Assembly (NCBI GenBank): GCA_027064095.1
Contig: JAMOQI010000014.1
Coordinates: 1-61,592, forward strand
DNA from: Bacteroidales bacterium
GTDB taxonomy: Bacteria; Bacteroidota; Bacteroidia; Bacteroidales; UBA1556
DNA: 61,592 bases
Direction: 5' to 3'
Under the pieces are notes generated by a model. The model worked only from the letters and a program-made list of their open reading frames with translations, was not told the DNA's origin and did no database searches. The translations under genes were made by a program, and so were the position numbers. Positions 1 to 7,269 of the stretch are shown here, in pieces (position 1 is the first letter of the stretch; each line of letters opens with the position of its first letter).

Positions 1-380
1 AAAGCCGACTGTATTGTTTGATCGGAACTTCTTGAATTAAACAAAGTTCGTTTTTCGTAATAATACTCTTTCTTTTTTTCTTGATTTTCAGAGATGCTAT
101 GATACTCTATTTCCCATTTTTTGAGGATTTGAATTAAATCTACAACATTGTGTTTTATTGTCAAGTATGAGTTTGTAAGATCTTGATTTATATCGTTTAT
201 AATTGCTCTTTCCAAATTTGGATATTGGTCTAACATCCAAAATAGAACCGCACCACTTCCAACAAAAGGCTCAATATAAGTAAACCTGTTTGTTTCAATA
301 TTTTTGGGAAGTTGTTCTTTGATTTGTTCAATCAATTGGGTTTTTCCACCTGCCCATTTTAAAAAAGGTTTTGCTCTCAT
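1..380 (-). CDS. DNA adenine methylase, D12 class (partial, C-terminus outside window)
   Basis: This is the N-terminal 126 codons of a D12-class (Dam-like) N6-adenine DNA methyltransferase, which would methylate adenine in a short target site using S-adenosylmethionine. The start reads MRAKPFLKWAGGKTQ, the family's opening motif (FLKWAGGK). Residues 38-45 (PFVGSGAV) are the SAM-binding FxGxG motif, followed by INDIN, where family members bind cofactor. The DPPY catalytic motif should lie beyond the left window edge. ATG at 378-380 lies 2 bp after the stop of the XRE regulator, so the two genes are very probably co-transcribed. This pairing is usual in type II restriction-modification cassettes, but no endonuclease is visible here. 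It could also be an orphan methylase. Confidence 0.88.
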   Translation of the reverse strand, partial: MRAKPFLKWAGGKTQLIEQIKEQLPKNIETNRFTYIEPFVGSGAVLFWMLDQYPNLERAIINDINQDLTNSYLTIKHNVVDLIQILKKWEIEYHSISENQEKKKEYYYEKRTLFNSRSSDQTIQSA

Positions 381-382
381 AT

Positions 383-667
383 TTATATCTCTAATATTTT
401 TAATGCCTTTTGCATTCCTTTTTTTGCAAATGGCTCATTTTCTACTACATCTAAAACTTTATCACAAACCCACAAAGTCAATAATTTTTCTTGCGAAACA
501 TTATAATATTCTGCAAGTTTTACAACTTGAACTCTATTGAGTTTTCTTTCGCCTCTTTCCATTTTACTGATCATTGCAGTATCAATTTCAAGATAGGATG
601 CAACTTGTCTGAGCAATATATTTTTGCTTTCTCTTATTTTTCTAAGTTCTTGTCCTAATTTCTTCAA
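383..667 (-). CDS. XRE-family helix-turn-helix regulator next to the methylase
   Basis: This 94-residue protein is a single Cro/C1-type helix-turn-helix DNA-binding domain (about residues 4-63, including LLRQVASYLEIDTAMISKME) with a short C-terminal tail. Small XRE proteins directly upstream of a D12 methylase act in known restriction-modification systems as controllers that time methylase and nuclease expression. That role is inferred here from the 2 bp spacing to the methylase start. The likely promoter lies just upstream and carries two TTGTCAA repeats 10 bp apart, which would suit autoregulation. The gene points the same way as the ccm run but is separated from it by a perfect hairpin at 775-805. 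Confidence 0.85.
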   Translation of the reverse strand: MKKLGQELRKIRESKNILLRQVASYLEIDTAMISKMERGERKLNRVQVVKLAEYYNVSQEKLLTLWVCDKVLDVVENEPFAKKGMQKALKILEI

Positions 668-682
668 TGTCTTTTATTCGAC

Positions 683-704
683 TTGTCAATAATTGTCAAA
701 ATTA
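683..704 (-). promoter_or_regulatory. Candidate promoter and operator of the XRE-methylase pair
   Basis: On the minus strand, 704-697 reads TAATTTTG and fits the Bacteroidota TAnnTTTG (-7) box. No convincing -33 TTTG was found. Overlapping and just downstream are two direct copies of TTGTCAA (plus strand 683-689 and 693-699) exactly 10 bp apart, one helical turn. This places them over the expected start point, where an autorepressor would bind. The sequence match is seen directly; function is inferred. Confidence 0.35.
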
Positions 705-774
705 CAAATTATTTTTGTGAGATAGAAAGATTTTACTCTTTCATTTTTTAAGATAGAATATTATATATTGATGA

Positions 775-805
775 AAAATAAATACATAAAATATGTATTT
801 ATTTT
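775..805 (-). terminator. Perfect 14-bp hairpin between ccmE and the XRE gene
   Basis: Positions 775-788 and 792-805 are exact reverse complements around a 3-base loop. On the minus strand the second arm runs into a T tract, so this probably terminates the ccm transcript, whose last stop is at 863-865. The stem is almost all A/T, so it may alternatively be a protein-binding palindrome upstream of the XRE promoter. Confidence 0.5.
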
Positions 806-862
806 CTTCATTTTATAGGAGCATATTTACCTCACGGTTTGGTTCTCATTACTTGTAACCAA

Positions 863-1273
863 CTATTGATTATCCACATTCTTCACTTTTATAGATGGTG
901 AAACATCTTGATATTTTGATGGACATTTTAATAAAACACTAGAGGCCATAAAAATACCATCTTGCATTTTTCCAGTAACGACAACTTGGGTGCTTTTTTC
1001 AAAATCTTGTGGCTTTGATTTGCTGACAATTACTTGAGAAAGATTACTGTCTTGGTCGTACATATAAAAGCTAAACTCATCGGAATTTACTTTAGCATTA
1101 TATACTATCTCCTTGGTGGTATCAAGGGTTCCTACAATATCATAACTTATATTTGGATGTTTGGCAGCAGATTCAAAACTAGCATATGTACGACTATTAC
1201 CCATTAGGTTAATAATCATTACTCCCATAATTATTGCAATTGCTATAATTAATATAATATTAGTTTTCTTCAT
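863..1273 (-). CDS. ccmE: Cytochrome c maturation haem chaperone CcmE, CxxxY type
   Basis: CcmE is a membrane-anchored periplasmic protein that binds haem covalently and passes it to the CcmF/H ligation machinery. The 136-residue protein has an N-terminal membrane anchor (about residues 5-23), then an OB-fold domain ending in LLKCPSKY. In classical CcmE the haem-binding residue is His in HxxxY; here the aligned position is Cys117 with Tyr121 (CxxxY). That variant is known from the system I* branch in archaea and some sulfate reducers. The gene starts 2 bp after the ccmD-like stop and is last in the run. ccmF, often next in related genomes, is not here; an XRE-methylase cassette lies downstream instead. 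Confidence 0.85.
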   Translation of the reverse strand: MKKTNIILIIAIAIIMGVMIINLMGNSRTYASFESAAKHPNISYDIVGTLDTTKEIVYNAKVNSDEFSFYMYDQDSNLSQVIVSKSKPQDFEKSTQVVVTGKMQDGIFMASSVLLKCPSKYQDVSPSIKVKNVDNQ

Positions 1274-1275
1274 TA

Positions 1276-1404
1276 TTATTCTTCTTCAATTTTCTTTTCT
1301 ATTTTCTTGATTTTGTTATCTAATAATCTCATATACAACGCTATACCAATTAAAATTATTGATAAAACAGCAACAACAATGTAAATTTTATTTTGATCGT
1401 CCAT
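1276..1404 (-). CDS. ccmD: CcmD-like small membrane protein (42 residues)
   Basis: This short reading frame lies between ccmC and ccmE. It runs from ATG at 1402-1404 to TAA at 1276-1278, with 2 bp to ccmC upstream and 2 bp to ccmE downstream. The product has a short polar start (MDDQNK), one membrane helix (about residues 7-26) and a highly charged lysine/glutamate-rich tail. That is the size, topology and position of CcmD, which helps CcmABC release holo-CcmE. CcmD proteins are too short and variable for sequence alone to prove identity, so the call rests on position and architecture. Confidence 0.75.
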   Translation of the reverse strand: MDDQNKIYIVVAVLSIILIGIALYMRLLDNKIKKIEKKIEEE

Positions 1405-1406
1405 GA

Positions 1407-2081
1407 TTAATCTAATTCTTTTTCAGATAAATAATTTTCTATTTTTCTATACCTAATTCTCAATTCTAACACCCACATACTTAGTAATATCCACCCAATA
1501 ATAGCAGGATAAAAGACATAACGCATTTGGGCATCCATATCACCAAAAGCGGGATTTCCATCACCGCTACCCGGATGAAGAGTATCAGTAGATAAACGTG
1601 GTAATACTCCAACAAAAACTATCAAAATTACAAAGGCAAAGATATTATACACAGCAGAAATACGAGCTCGTTTTTCTTCATCTTGAATTGCTGAGCGTAG
1701 AATAAGATATGCAAAATACACTAAAAGGCTTACTGCTGCACCGTTAAGATGAGGGTCGTTAGCCCAAGGTTCTCCCCAAGTAAAAGTAGCCCAAACCATA
1801 CCGGTTATTATCCCAAGTAATCCAAAAAAAACTCCAACCAAAACTCCTTCTTTAGCTTTGGTATCATATTGTATTTCACCCTTTGATATAAATTTTATAC
1901 TATTGATAAAAGACACAGTCATTATTGCAAGCATAGCAAACCACATGCCTACATGATAGAATACATTACGCAATGTATCTCCAATATTTGTATTGGGAAT
2001 ATCAATCGTAAACCCTGCTATTATTGCATATAACAACAGAAGAATAGATAGGATTTTCCACCAATAATTTCTCATTATCAA
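1407..2081 (-). CDS. ccmC: Haem exporter/handling protein CcmC
   Basis: CcmC is a six-helix inner-membrane protein of the CcsA/CcmF haem-handling family that loads haem onto CcmE. The 224-residue protein has six hydrophobic segments. It carries a variant of the tryptophan-rich WWD motif (TWGEPWANDPHLNG) between helices, with flanking histidines in FYHVGMW and LHPGSG that match the haem-ligand positions of the family. The motif departs from the proteobacterial WGxxWxWDxR at the second Trp and the Arg, which is not unusual for Bacteroidota. It lies 17 bp after ccmB. An alternative start two codons later is equally possible. Confidence 0.88.
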   Translation of the reverse strand: MIMRNYWWKILSILLLLYAIIAGFTIDIPNTNIGDTLRNVFYHVGMWFAMLAIMTVSFINSIKFISKGEIQYDTKAKEGVLVGVFFGLLGIITGMVWATFTWGEPWANDPHLNGAAVSLLVYFAYLILRSAIQDEEKRARISAVYNIFAFVILIVFVGVLPRLSTDTLHPGSGDGNPAFGDMDAQMRYVFYPAIIGWILLSMWVLELRIRYRKIENYLSEKELD

Positions 2082-2098
2082 TCATTTAAGTATTAATA

Positions 2099-2761
2099 CT
2101 AATCTCTCCAAAGATATGGAAATAAAATATAGGATAACATAATAACTATTATATTAAGTCCAAATACAAAGCCTAAGAGTTGCAATGCCTCTAGGTCAAT
2201 CGTAGAAGTTTTTAAAGCAATATTAGAAATCTTCATCAAGCTTAAAAGAAATGGCAGCATTAATGGAAAACTAAGAATTGCCATTAAAGCAAAGTTATTA
2301 TCAGATCTTGAAGATATTGCTGCTACCATTGTTAATGTAGATGCAAAACCTAAGGCTCCTAATATTAACCCCACAATAAATAATGCAGTCCCAATTATCA
2401 AATTTCCCAAGAAAAGTTGAAAAATAACGAATGTGACAACAGCAATTAACACCATCAATATGCTATTGTAAATAATTTTAGCAATAATAACTGACTGTGG
2501 CGCTGCAAGAGTATAGTAATACAGATGTCGTGAAGGGTGCTCTTGGACAAAGCTTTTTGATGCTGCATTAACAGCTGCAAAAAGTAATATTATCCAAAAC
2601 ATTACATTCCATGATCGTGGTTCTATATCTCCTTGAAATGAAAGATAAGCAACAAAAACAGTTGAGAAAACATAAAGCACTATTGAATTAATGGAATATT
2701 TTTGTTTCAATTCCAATTGCAAATCTTTGTTCAATAACGCTCTAATTTCTTTGACCTGCAT
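2099..2761 (-). CDS. ccmB: Haem ABC exporter membrane subunit CcmB
   Basis: CcmB is the permease half of the CcmAB ABC transporter, whose ATPase activity releases haem-loaded CcmE from CcmC. The 220-residue product starts with a cytoplasmic stretch (IRALLNKDLQLELKQKYS) typical of CcmB, followed by six membrane segments and the conserved FxxEHxxRHLYYY loop (VQEHPSRHLYYYTLAAP). It follows thiL by 3 bp and precedes ccmC by 17 bp. The partner ATPase CcmA is not encoded anywhere in this window, so it must be encoded elsewhere if the system works in the usual way. Confidence 0.88.
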   Translation of the reverse strand: MQVKEIRALLNKDLQLELKQKYSINSIVLYVFSTVFVAYLSFQGDIEPRSWNVMFWIILLFAAVNAASKSFVQEHPSRHLYYYTLAAPQSVIIAKIIYNSILMVLIAVVTFVIFQLFLGNLIIGTALFIVGLILGALGFASTLTMVAAISSRSDNNFALMAILSFPLMLPFLLSLMKISNIALKTSTIDLEALQLLGFVFGLNIIVIMLSYILFPYLWRD

Positions 2762-2764
2762 ACT

Positions 2765-3820
2765 CTATTCTTCGTTAGAATCAACTAGCCCATCCCATCC
2801 TTGTGCTTTTATTGGGGCAGAAACATTATTTTTGGTAATTAAATTAATTCCAGCCTCAGGCTCAGTCATATAACCAATAATAATTATTTCGTTAACACCT
2901 TTAACTTTTTCATAATCGTCTTGAGATATTGTAAAAAGCAGCTCATAATCTTCTCCCCCATTCAAAGTCAGATTAGTAGGGTCCATTTTAAATTCTCGCG
3001 CCATATCCCAAGCTTGCTGGTCGATAGGAATCTTGTCTTCATATACAGAGCAACCCACATCTGATTGCTTGCAGATATGTTTAATCTCTGATCCAAGACC
3101 ATCACTAATGTCCATCATGGAAGTAGGCTTCACCCCAATTTCTTTGAAAATATTTACCATATCAACTCTAGCTTCGGGTTTAAGTAATCTTTCCAAAATA
3201 TAATCTAAACCTTCGAGTTGGGGTTGCATATTAGGATTTGCTATAAATTCGCTCTTCTCTCTCTCCATCACCAAAAGTCCGGCATAAGCAGCTCCAAGAT
3301 CTCCACTGACACAAAGCAAATCTCCAGCCTTAGCTCCTTTTCTATAAACAATATCCTTTTCTTCAGCCAAACCTAAAACTGTAATAGATATCATCAGCCC
3401 ACTTTTTGAAGTGGTAGTATCACCACCTATCAAATCTACATTATATTGCTTACATGCTAGCTTTATACCTTTATAAATCTCTTCTATTGCCTCCACGCTA
3501 AAACGATTACTCAAAGCCAAGCTTACAGTTATCTGAGTAGGAATGGCATTCATGGCTGCTATATCGGATAAGTTAACAATAACAGATTTATAACCAAGAT
3601 GTTTAAGAGGACTATAAGTAAGATCAAAATGAACACCTTCCACAAGTAGGTCTGTACTGATAAGTACTTTCTTGCCCTGAGGATTTATCACTGCAGCATC
3701 ATCGCCTATACCATATTCTGTGGAATCATTAAATAAATTTATATCTTTAGTAAGATAATCAATTAGTCCAAATTCTCCTAAACTTGATACTTCAGTTCGT
3801 TTTGTTCTGTCTTCAAACAT
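2765..3820 (-). CDS. thiL: Thiamine-monophosphate kinase
   Basis: ThiL phosphorylates thiamine monophosphate to thiamine pyrophosphate with ATP, the last step of cofactor synthesis in the cytoplasm. The 351-residue protein has the AIRS/PurM-like ATP-grasp fold. Visible motifs are the opening LGEFGLID, the metal-binding YGIGDDAAV, GGDTTTS, MDISDGLGSE and GGEDYELLF, all characteristic of ThiL. It starts 1 bp after the C1 aminopeptidase stop and ends 3 bp before ccmB, so it sits inside a long operon with no obvious pathway link to its neighbours. No TPP riboswitch was recognised upstream. Confidence 0.93.
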   Translation of the reverse strand: MFEDRTKRTEVSSLGEFGLIDYLTKDINLFNDSTEYGIGDDAAVINPQGKKVLISTDLLVEGVHFDLTYSPLKHLGYKSVIVNLSDIAAMNAIPTQITVSLALSNRFSVEAIEEIYKGIKLACKQYNVDLIGGDTTTSKSGLMISITVLGLAEEKDIVYRKGAKAGDLLCVSGDLGAAYAGLLVMEREKSEFIANPNMQPQLEGLDYILERLLKPEARVDMVNIFKEIGVKPTSMMDISDGLGSEIKHICKQSDVGCSVYEDKIPIDQQAWDMAREFKMDPTNLTLNGGEDYELLFTISQDDYEKVKGVNEIIIIGYMTEPEAGINLITKNNVSAPIKAQGWDGLVDSNEE

Positions 3821-3821
3821 G

Positions 3822-5021
3822 CTAAATATCTAATTTTTTGCTTAATGCTTTATTTAAACTAGCTTTATTTATCATTATAGACATTGTTTTGTATGCCACA
3901 AAAGCTTTTGAAGCATAAAAATATCCATCATACTTTTGATCAGTACCCCAAGAGTTTTTAATTTTATAGTATAAATTTCCATTTTGGTCTTTCGCTGTTC
4001 CAACTATCAACATACCATGGTCATCAGTAGTTTGATAATTATCAAAAGCTTTTTGTCTTAACTCTTGAGTAATAGTTTTCTCGGTATGAGGGCCATCAAA
4101 GGAATAAAGTTGGCTGCGTTTTTCCTTAGCTGATAATTTTTCCCATTTAGCTTGCTCCAAATCATTCATATTTTTAATTTCATCTTCAGGCACAACAGCT
4201 ACACCATTTTTCCAGGAGAAACCTTTTTCACTAACATCAGCAGCCCAGGCTATTGTATATCCGGCTTCCAAATTTTCATCAATAGTTTTCATAAAATCAT
4301 CTAAGGGAACATTATAAACCTGACCATATCGCCAGTTATCTTGAACCTCTAAGGCAAAAGATTTGTAGAAAGGATGATGAGTATAAGATGTTAACATAAT
4401 ATAATCATCAGGATTGATATCCATATAGTCAGAAAGGAATGTTTTTGGAGTATATTCTTTACCTTTGTATGTAAATGTCTCAGGAATCTCTCCTAAATAA
4501 ACATCTAATACAGCCTCAATAGCTTTTGGCCATACTGGAGTTAGTTTTCGATTTTTATCTTTAATAATTGTATTTACCATTGCTTTTAACAAAGCATCCA
4601 TTTCACCGTGTACATGTTTAGGCTCATCATATTGCAAGCCGGTGTACACCTCTTCTGGAACCATACCATAATCGCGCATAACATCAGTAACATCGTTGAA
4701 GGCTCCACCTCCACCGAAGTTTAGTTCACCATGCATACGAACATATTTTAAAGACTTATCGTAATAAGAATGATGAACAACAAACATTTCTGATAAGTCG
4801 GTATTCGGTTTTCCCTTTCGAATCATCTCTGCTTCAATTAAAGCAAGTCCGCTAAAGCTCCAACATGTTCCTGAGCGATATTGATTCCTAATATCTGTAT
4901 GGGGAATATCAATCACATCAGTAAAATGATATCCTTGTATAGTATCTTTTGTTGTATTGTTCTGTGCCCAAAGGACAGTATTTAAAGCAAGAATTATGCT
5001 TAGTATAAAAAATTTCTTCAT
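3822..5021 (-). CDS. Exported C1-family aminopeptidase (PepC/bleomycin hydrolase type)
   Basis: This 399-residue cysteine peptidase belongs to the C1B (bleomycin hydrolase/PepC) group, which trims peptides from the N-terminus. A signal peptide (MKKFFILSIILALNTVLWAQ) indicates export, unlike cytosolic PepC of Firmicutes. The catalytic residues are Cys53 in RSGTCWSFSG, His335 in DDHGMLIVG and Asn356 in KNSWG. The papain-like halves are separated by a long insertion, as in the family. The gene follows the ChaN-like gene by 43 bp and abuts thiL. With the S46 and C69 peptidases elsewhere in the window it suggests a peptide-degrading lifestyle. Confidence 0.88.
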   Translation of the reverse strand: MKKFFILSIILALNTVLWAQNNTTKDTIQGYHFTDVIDIPHTDIRNQYRSGTCWSFSGLALIEAEMIRKGKPNTDLSEMFVVHHSYYDKSLKYVRMHGELNFGGGGAFNDVTDVMRDYGMVPEEVYTGLQYDEPKHVHGEMDALLKAMVNTIIKDKNRKLTPVWPKAIEAVLDVYLGEIPETFTYKGKEYTPKTFLSDYMDINPDDYIMLTSYTHHPFYKSFALEVQDNWRYGQVYNVPLDDFMKTIDENLEAGYTIAWAADVSEKGFSWKNGVAVVPEDEIKNMNDLEQAKWEKLSAKEKRSQLYSFDGPHTEKTITQELRQKAFDNYQTTDDHGMLIVGTAKDQNGNLYYKIKNSWGTDQKYDGYFYASKAFVAYKTMSIMINKASLNKALSKKLDI

Positions 5022-5064
5022 AATTTTAAAGATTATAGGTATGAGGAATACTTAGATTATTATA

Positions 5065-5934
5065 TTAATATGTTTTTGTTACATTCTCGTTTACTACAAG
5101 AATAAAATCCGCTTCTTTTAGACTTTCTTTATCAATATTATTAACATTTTCCTGTTCAGTTGTAGCAATTGTTACTATCTTAAGATCAGGATTTGCTTGT
5201 TTTAAATACCAGACTATACTTTCGTAATTTGCTGAATGATAACCACCATTGAAATGAAAGAAACACTCTCCACTTCTCCAATTCTTAAGAATAAAATAAG
5301 CCATAGTAGCATCTTTCATAGCCTGTGCTTTAGCAATATTCTTCATGCTTGCAGGAACATGTCCTCCCATCATTGAAAGCATATTTTTATAGCAAGCTAA
5401 TTCTGCATCATATTTTATTGGCATTGGAGCGATATACTTCTTAGCTTCATTAGAGATACTATCCAAGCTTTCAAAACCACCATTATTTACTATTGCGGCA
5501 TAACGGCGTGGAATATTTGTAGCAATAAATGGAATTTTATTTTCTTGAGCATAAGCCAAAATAGGATGATAATCTGTTTTGTCATTTGGCCAAAGTCTGG
5601 CTTGTTCTTTAAAATACTTATACTTTACTTTTCCACTAATATATTCATCAACAAGTAATTGTTGATCAGACTCATACATTTCGGCACCAAGTATTAATTT
5701 ATCGCCTCTTTCTGCATAAAGAGCTTTCACTAATTCGTACTCCATCCAATGCGAGATAGCATTATTATGTAGTTCACCAAACATTATTATGTCGGCATCT
5801 TTTATTTTTTTAACTAATTGATTGAATTTTACAACTTTTCCTTGATTGTTGTAATATTGATAAGCTCTTTTATCAGAACTCATTGACATCAACACTAATG
5901 CAGACATCAAAAATAAGATAGAATTTTTAAACAT
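5065..5934 (-). CDS. ChaN/Tiki-superfamily haem-binding-uptake-like protein (DUF399)
   Basis: The 289-residue protein has an N-terminal signal or anchor (FKNSILFLMSALVLMSMSS) followed by a ChaN-type domain. Its key feature is MFGELHNNAISHWMEYELV, with the Glu and His that define the EreA/ChaN/Tiki superfamily. The second conserved block is FFHFNGGYHSANYESIVWYL near the end. Campylobacter ChaN binds haem at the outer membrane, while Tiki relatives are metalloproteases, so either haem binding or hydrolysis is possible. It sits 5 bp after cdd and upstream of the peptidase, thiL and ccm genes; the haem link to ccm is suggestive only. Confidence 0.7.
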   Translation of the reverse strand: MFKNSILFLMSALVLMSMSSDKRAYQYYNNQGKVVKFNQLVKKIKDADIIMFGELHNNAISHWMEYELVKALYAERGDKLILGAEMYESDQQLLVDEYISGKVKYKYFKEQARLWPNDKTDYHPILAYAQENKIPFIATNIPRRYAAIVNNGGFESLDSISNEAKKYIAPMPIKYDAELACYKNMLSMMGGHVPASMKNIAKAQAMKDATMAYFILKNWRSGECFFHFNGGYHSANYESIVWYLKQANPDLKIVTIATTEQENVNNIDKESLKEADFILVVNENVTKTY

Positions 5935-5939
5935 ATTAA

Positions 5940-6428
5940 TTACTTTTTTAAATGATCAGCATGAAAATCAAAAGGTAATAAATCACTAGCTTTATTTACC
6001 TTCACAACATTACCATTTTCGGCATCCATAATTACATTCATATGTTGATGGTGTAAATGCTCATATTCAATCATCACCTGACGACAAGCACCACATGGAG
6101 CAATTGGTCCCTCGGTATCGTGATGAGGTGATTCTATTGCTATTGCAATGGATACCATTGATTCATTGGGAAACTTAGCTGCTGCTGCAAACATAGCAAC
6201 CCTTTCAGCACAAAGTCCGGAAGGATAAGCTGCATTTTCTTGATTACTACCCGTAACAATCTCTCCGTTAGATAGTTTTACTGCAGCACCAACAGCAAAA
6301 TTTGAATAAGGTGAATATGATGTTTTTACTGCCTGACGAGCCTTGGCTAGTAATTCTGCATCACTTGACTCCATTTCTGAAGAGTCTTTATAGCAGTTGT
6401 ATTGAAGTGAAAACTCTTTTTGCTCCAT
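5940..6428 (-). CDS. cdd: Cytidine deaminase
   Basis: Cdd deaminates cytidine and deoxycytidine to uridines for pyrimidine salvage. In this 162-residue protein the zinc and catalytic motif CAE is at residues 73-75 and PCGAC at 111-115 (Cys112 and Cys115), the arrangement of the small tetrameric enzymes. YSPYSNFAVGAA at about 38-49 is the substrate-binding region. The N-terminus extends about 20 residues beyond the usual start; ATG at 6426-6428 is the first in frame. It is the first gene of the minus-strand run ending in ccmE and lies divergent from rsmE, with a 120 bp shared intergenic region. Confidence 0.92.
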   Translation of the reverse strand: MEQKEFSLQYNCYKDSSEMESSDAELLAKARQAVKTSYSPYSNFAVGAAVKLSNGEIVTGSNQENAAYPSGLCAERVAMFAAAAKFPNESMVSIAIAIESPHHDTEGPIAPCGACRQVMIEYEHLHHQHMNVIMDAENGNVVKVNKASDLLPFDFHADHLKK

Positions 6429-6524
6429 AATTGATAAATTGGGCTCAAAATTACAATTTTTTATCGATATAATTTATTAAATAATATTAATGTTTATGAC
6501 GGGGTGATACCATAAGTATTTTTT

Positions 6525-6532
6525 TATCTTTG
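6525..6532 (+). promoter_or_regulatory. Candidate -7 box of rsmE
   Basis: TATCTTTG fits the Bacteroidota TAnnTTTG promoter box and lies 16 bp before the rsmE ATG. No TTTG was found at the -33 position, so this is a weak call. Confidence 0.35.
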
Positions 6533-6548
6533 TGCTTTAAATCATTTT

Positions 6549-7265
6549 ATGCATCTCTTCTATATAGATAACACCCAATTTATTGATAACAAATCTTCTA
6601 AGATCCGTCTTAGTGAGAATGAGGCTCGTCATGCCATAAAAGTGCTTCGACTCCAAATTGGAGATAAGGTTAGTGCTACTGATGGACTTGGAAATTGGTT
6701 TAACTGTAGCATTTTTCTTATTACAAAACGAGAGTGTGTTCTACAAATTGACGAATATATTGTGAATTATGGTAAAAGAAATTTTTATATCCATATTGCC
6801 ATATCTCCAACAAAAAACATTAAACGTTTTGAGTGGTTCTTAGAAAAGGCAACTGAAATTGGCATTGACGAAATTACTCCTATAATCACCTCACATTCTG
6901 AGCGTAGAGAATTAAAGATTGAACGAAGCACAAAAGTGATTACTGCAGCAATGAAACAATCACTAAAAGCATATCATCCTATACTAAATGAGGCGCAAAA
7001 ACTTGATGACTTTCTTAATTCTAATATTAAAGGAAAGAAGTATGTTGCTCACCTTATTGATGAAAATCAATTGGAACTGAAGAATGCTTATTCTGCTATG
7101 AACGATGTTTGTATTTTAATAGGACCAGAAGGTGATTTTTCACCTCAAGAAGTAGAAAAATGTATTGAAAAGGGATTTATTCCTGTAAAAATGGGAAATC
7201 AACGGCTTAGAACAGAAACTGCAGCAATTGTGGCTTGTAACACAATTCATTTTGTAAACATTTAA
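6549..7265 (+). CDS. rsmE: 16S rRNA m3U1498 methyltransferase
   Basis: RsmE methylates N3 of U1498 in 16S rRNA using SAM. This 238-residue SPOUT-superfamily protein has an N-terminal PUA-like domain (LSENEARHAIKVLRLQIGD). The C-terminal trefoil knot carries the diagnostic IGPEGDFSPQEVE and MGNQRLRTETAAI motifs. Length is typical. It starts a two-gene unit with the DUF4159 gene, whose ATG lies 4 bp after the rsmE stop; this pairing recurs in Bacteroidota. Confidence 0.95.
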   Translation: MHLFYIDNTQFIDNKSSKIRLSENEARHAIKVLRLQIGDKVSATDGLGNWFNCSIFLITKRECVLQIDEYIVNYGKRNFYIHIAISPTKNIKRFEWFLEKATEIGIDEITPIITSHSERRELKIERSTKVITAAMKQSLKAYHPILNEAQKLDDFLNSNIKGKKYVAHLIDENQLELKNAYSAMNDVCILIGPEGDFSPQEVEKCIEKGFIPVKMGNQRLRTETAAIVACNTIHFVNI

Positions 7266-7269
7266 TAAT

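Noticed and set aside
3821-5064. TPP riboswitch for thiL
   Set aside because: thiL starts 1 bp after the peptidase stop and no THI-box sequence is visible upstream of the run.
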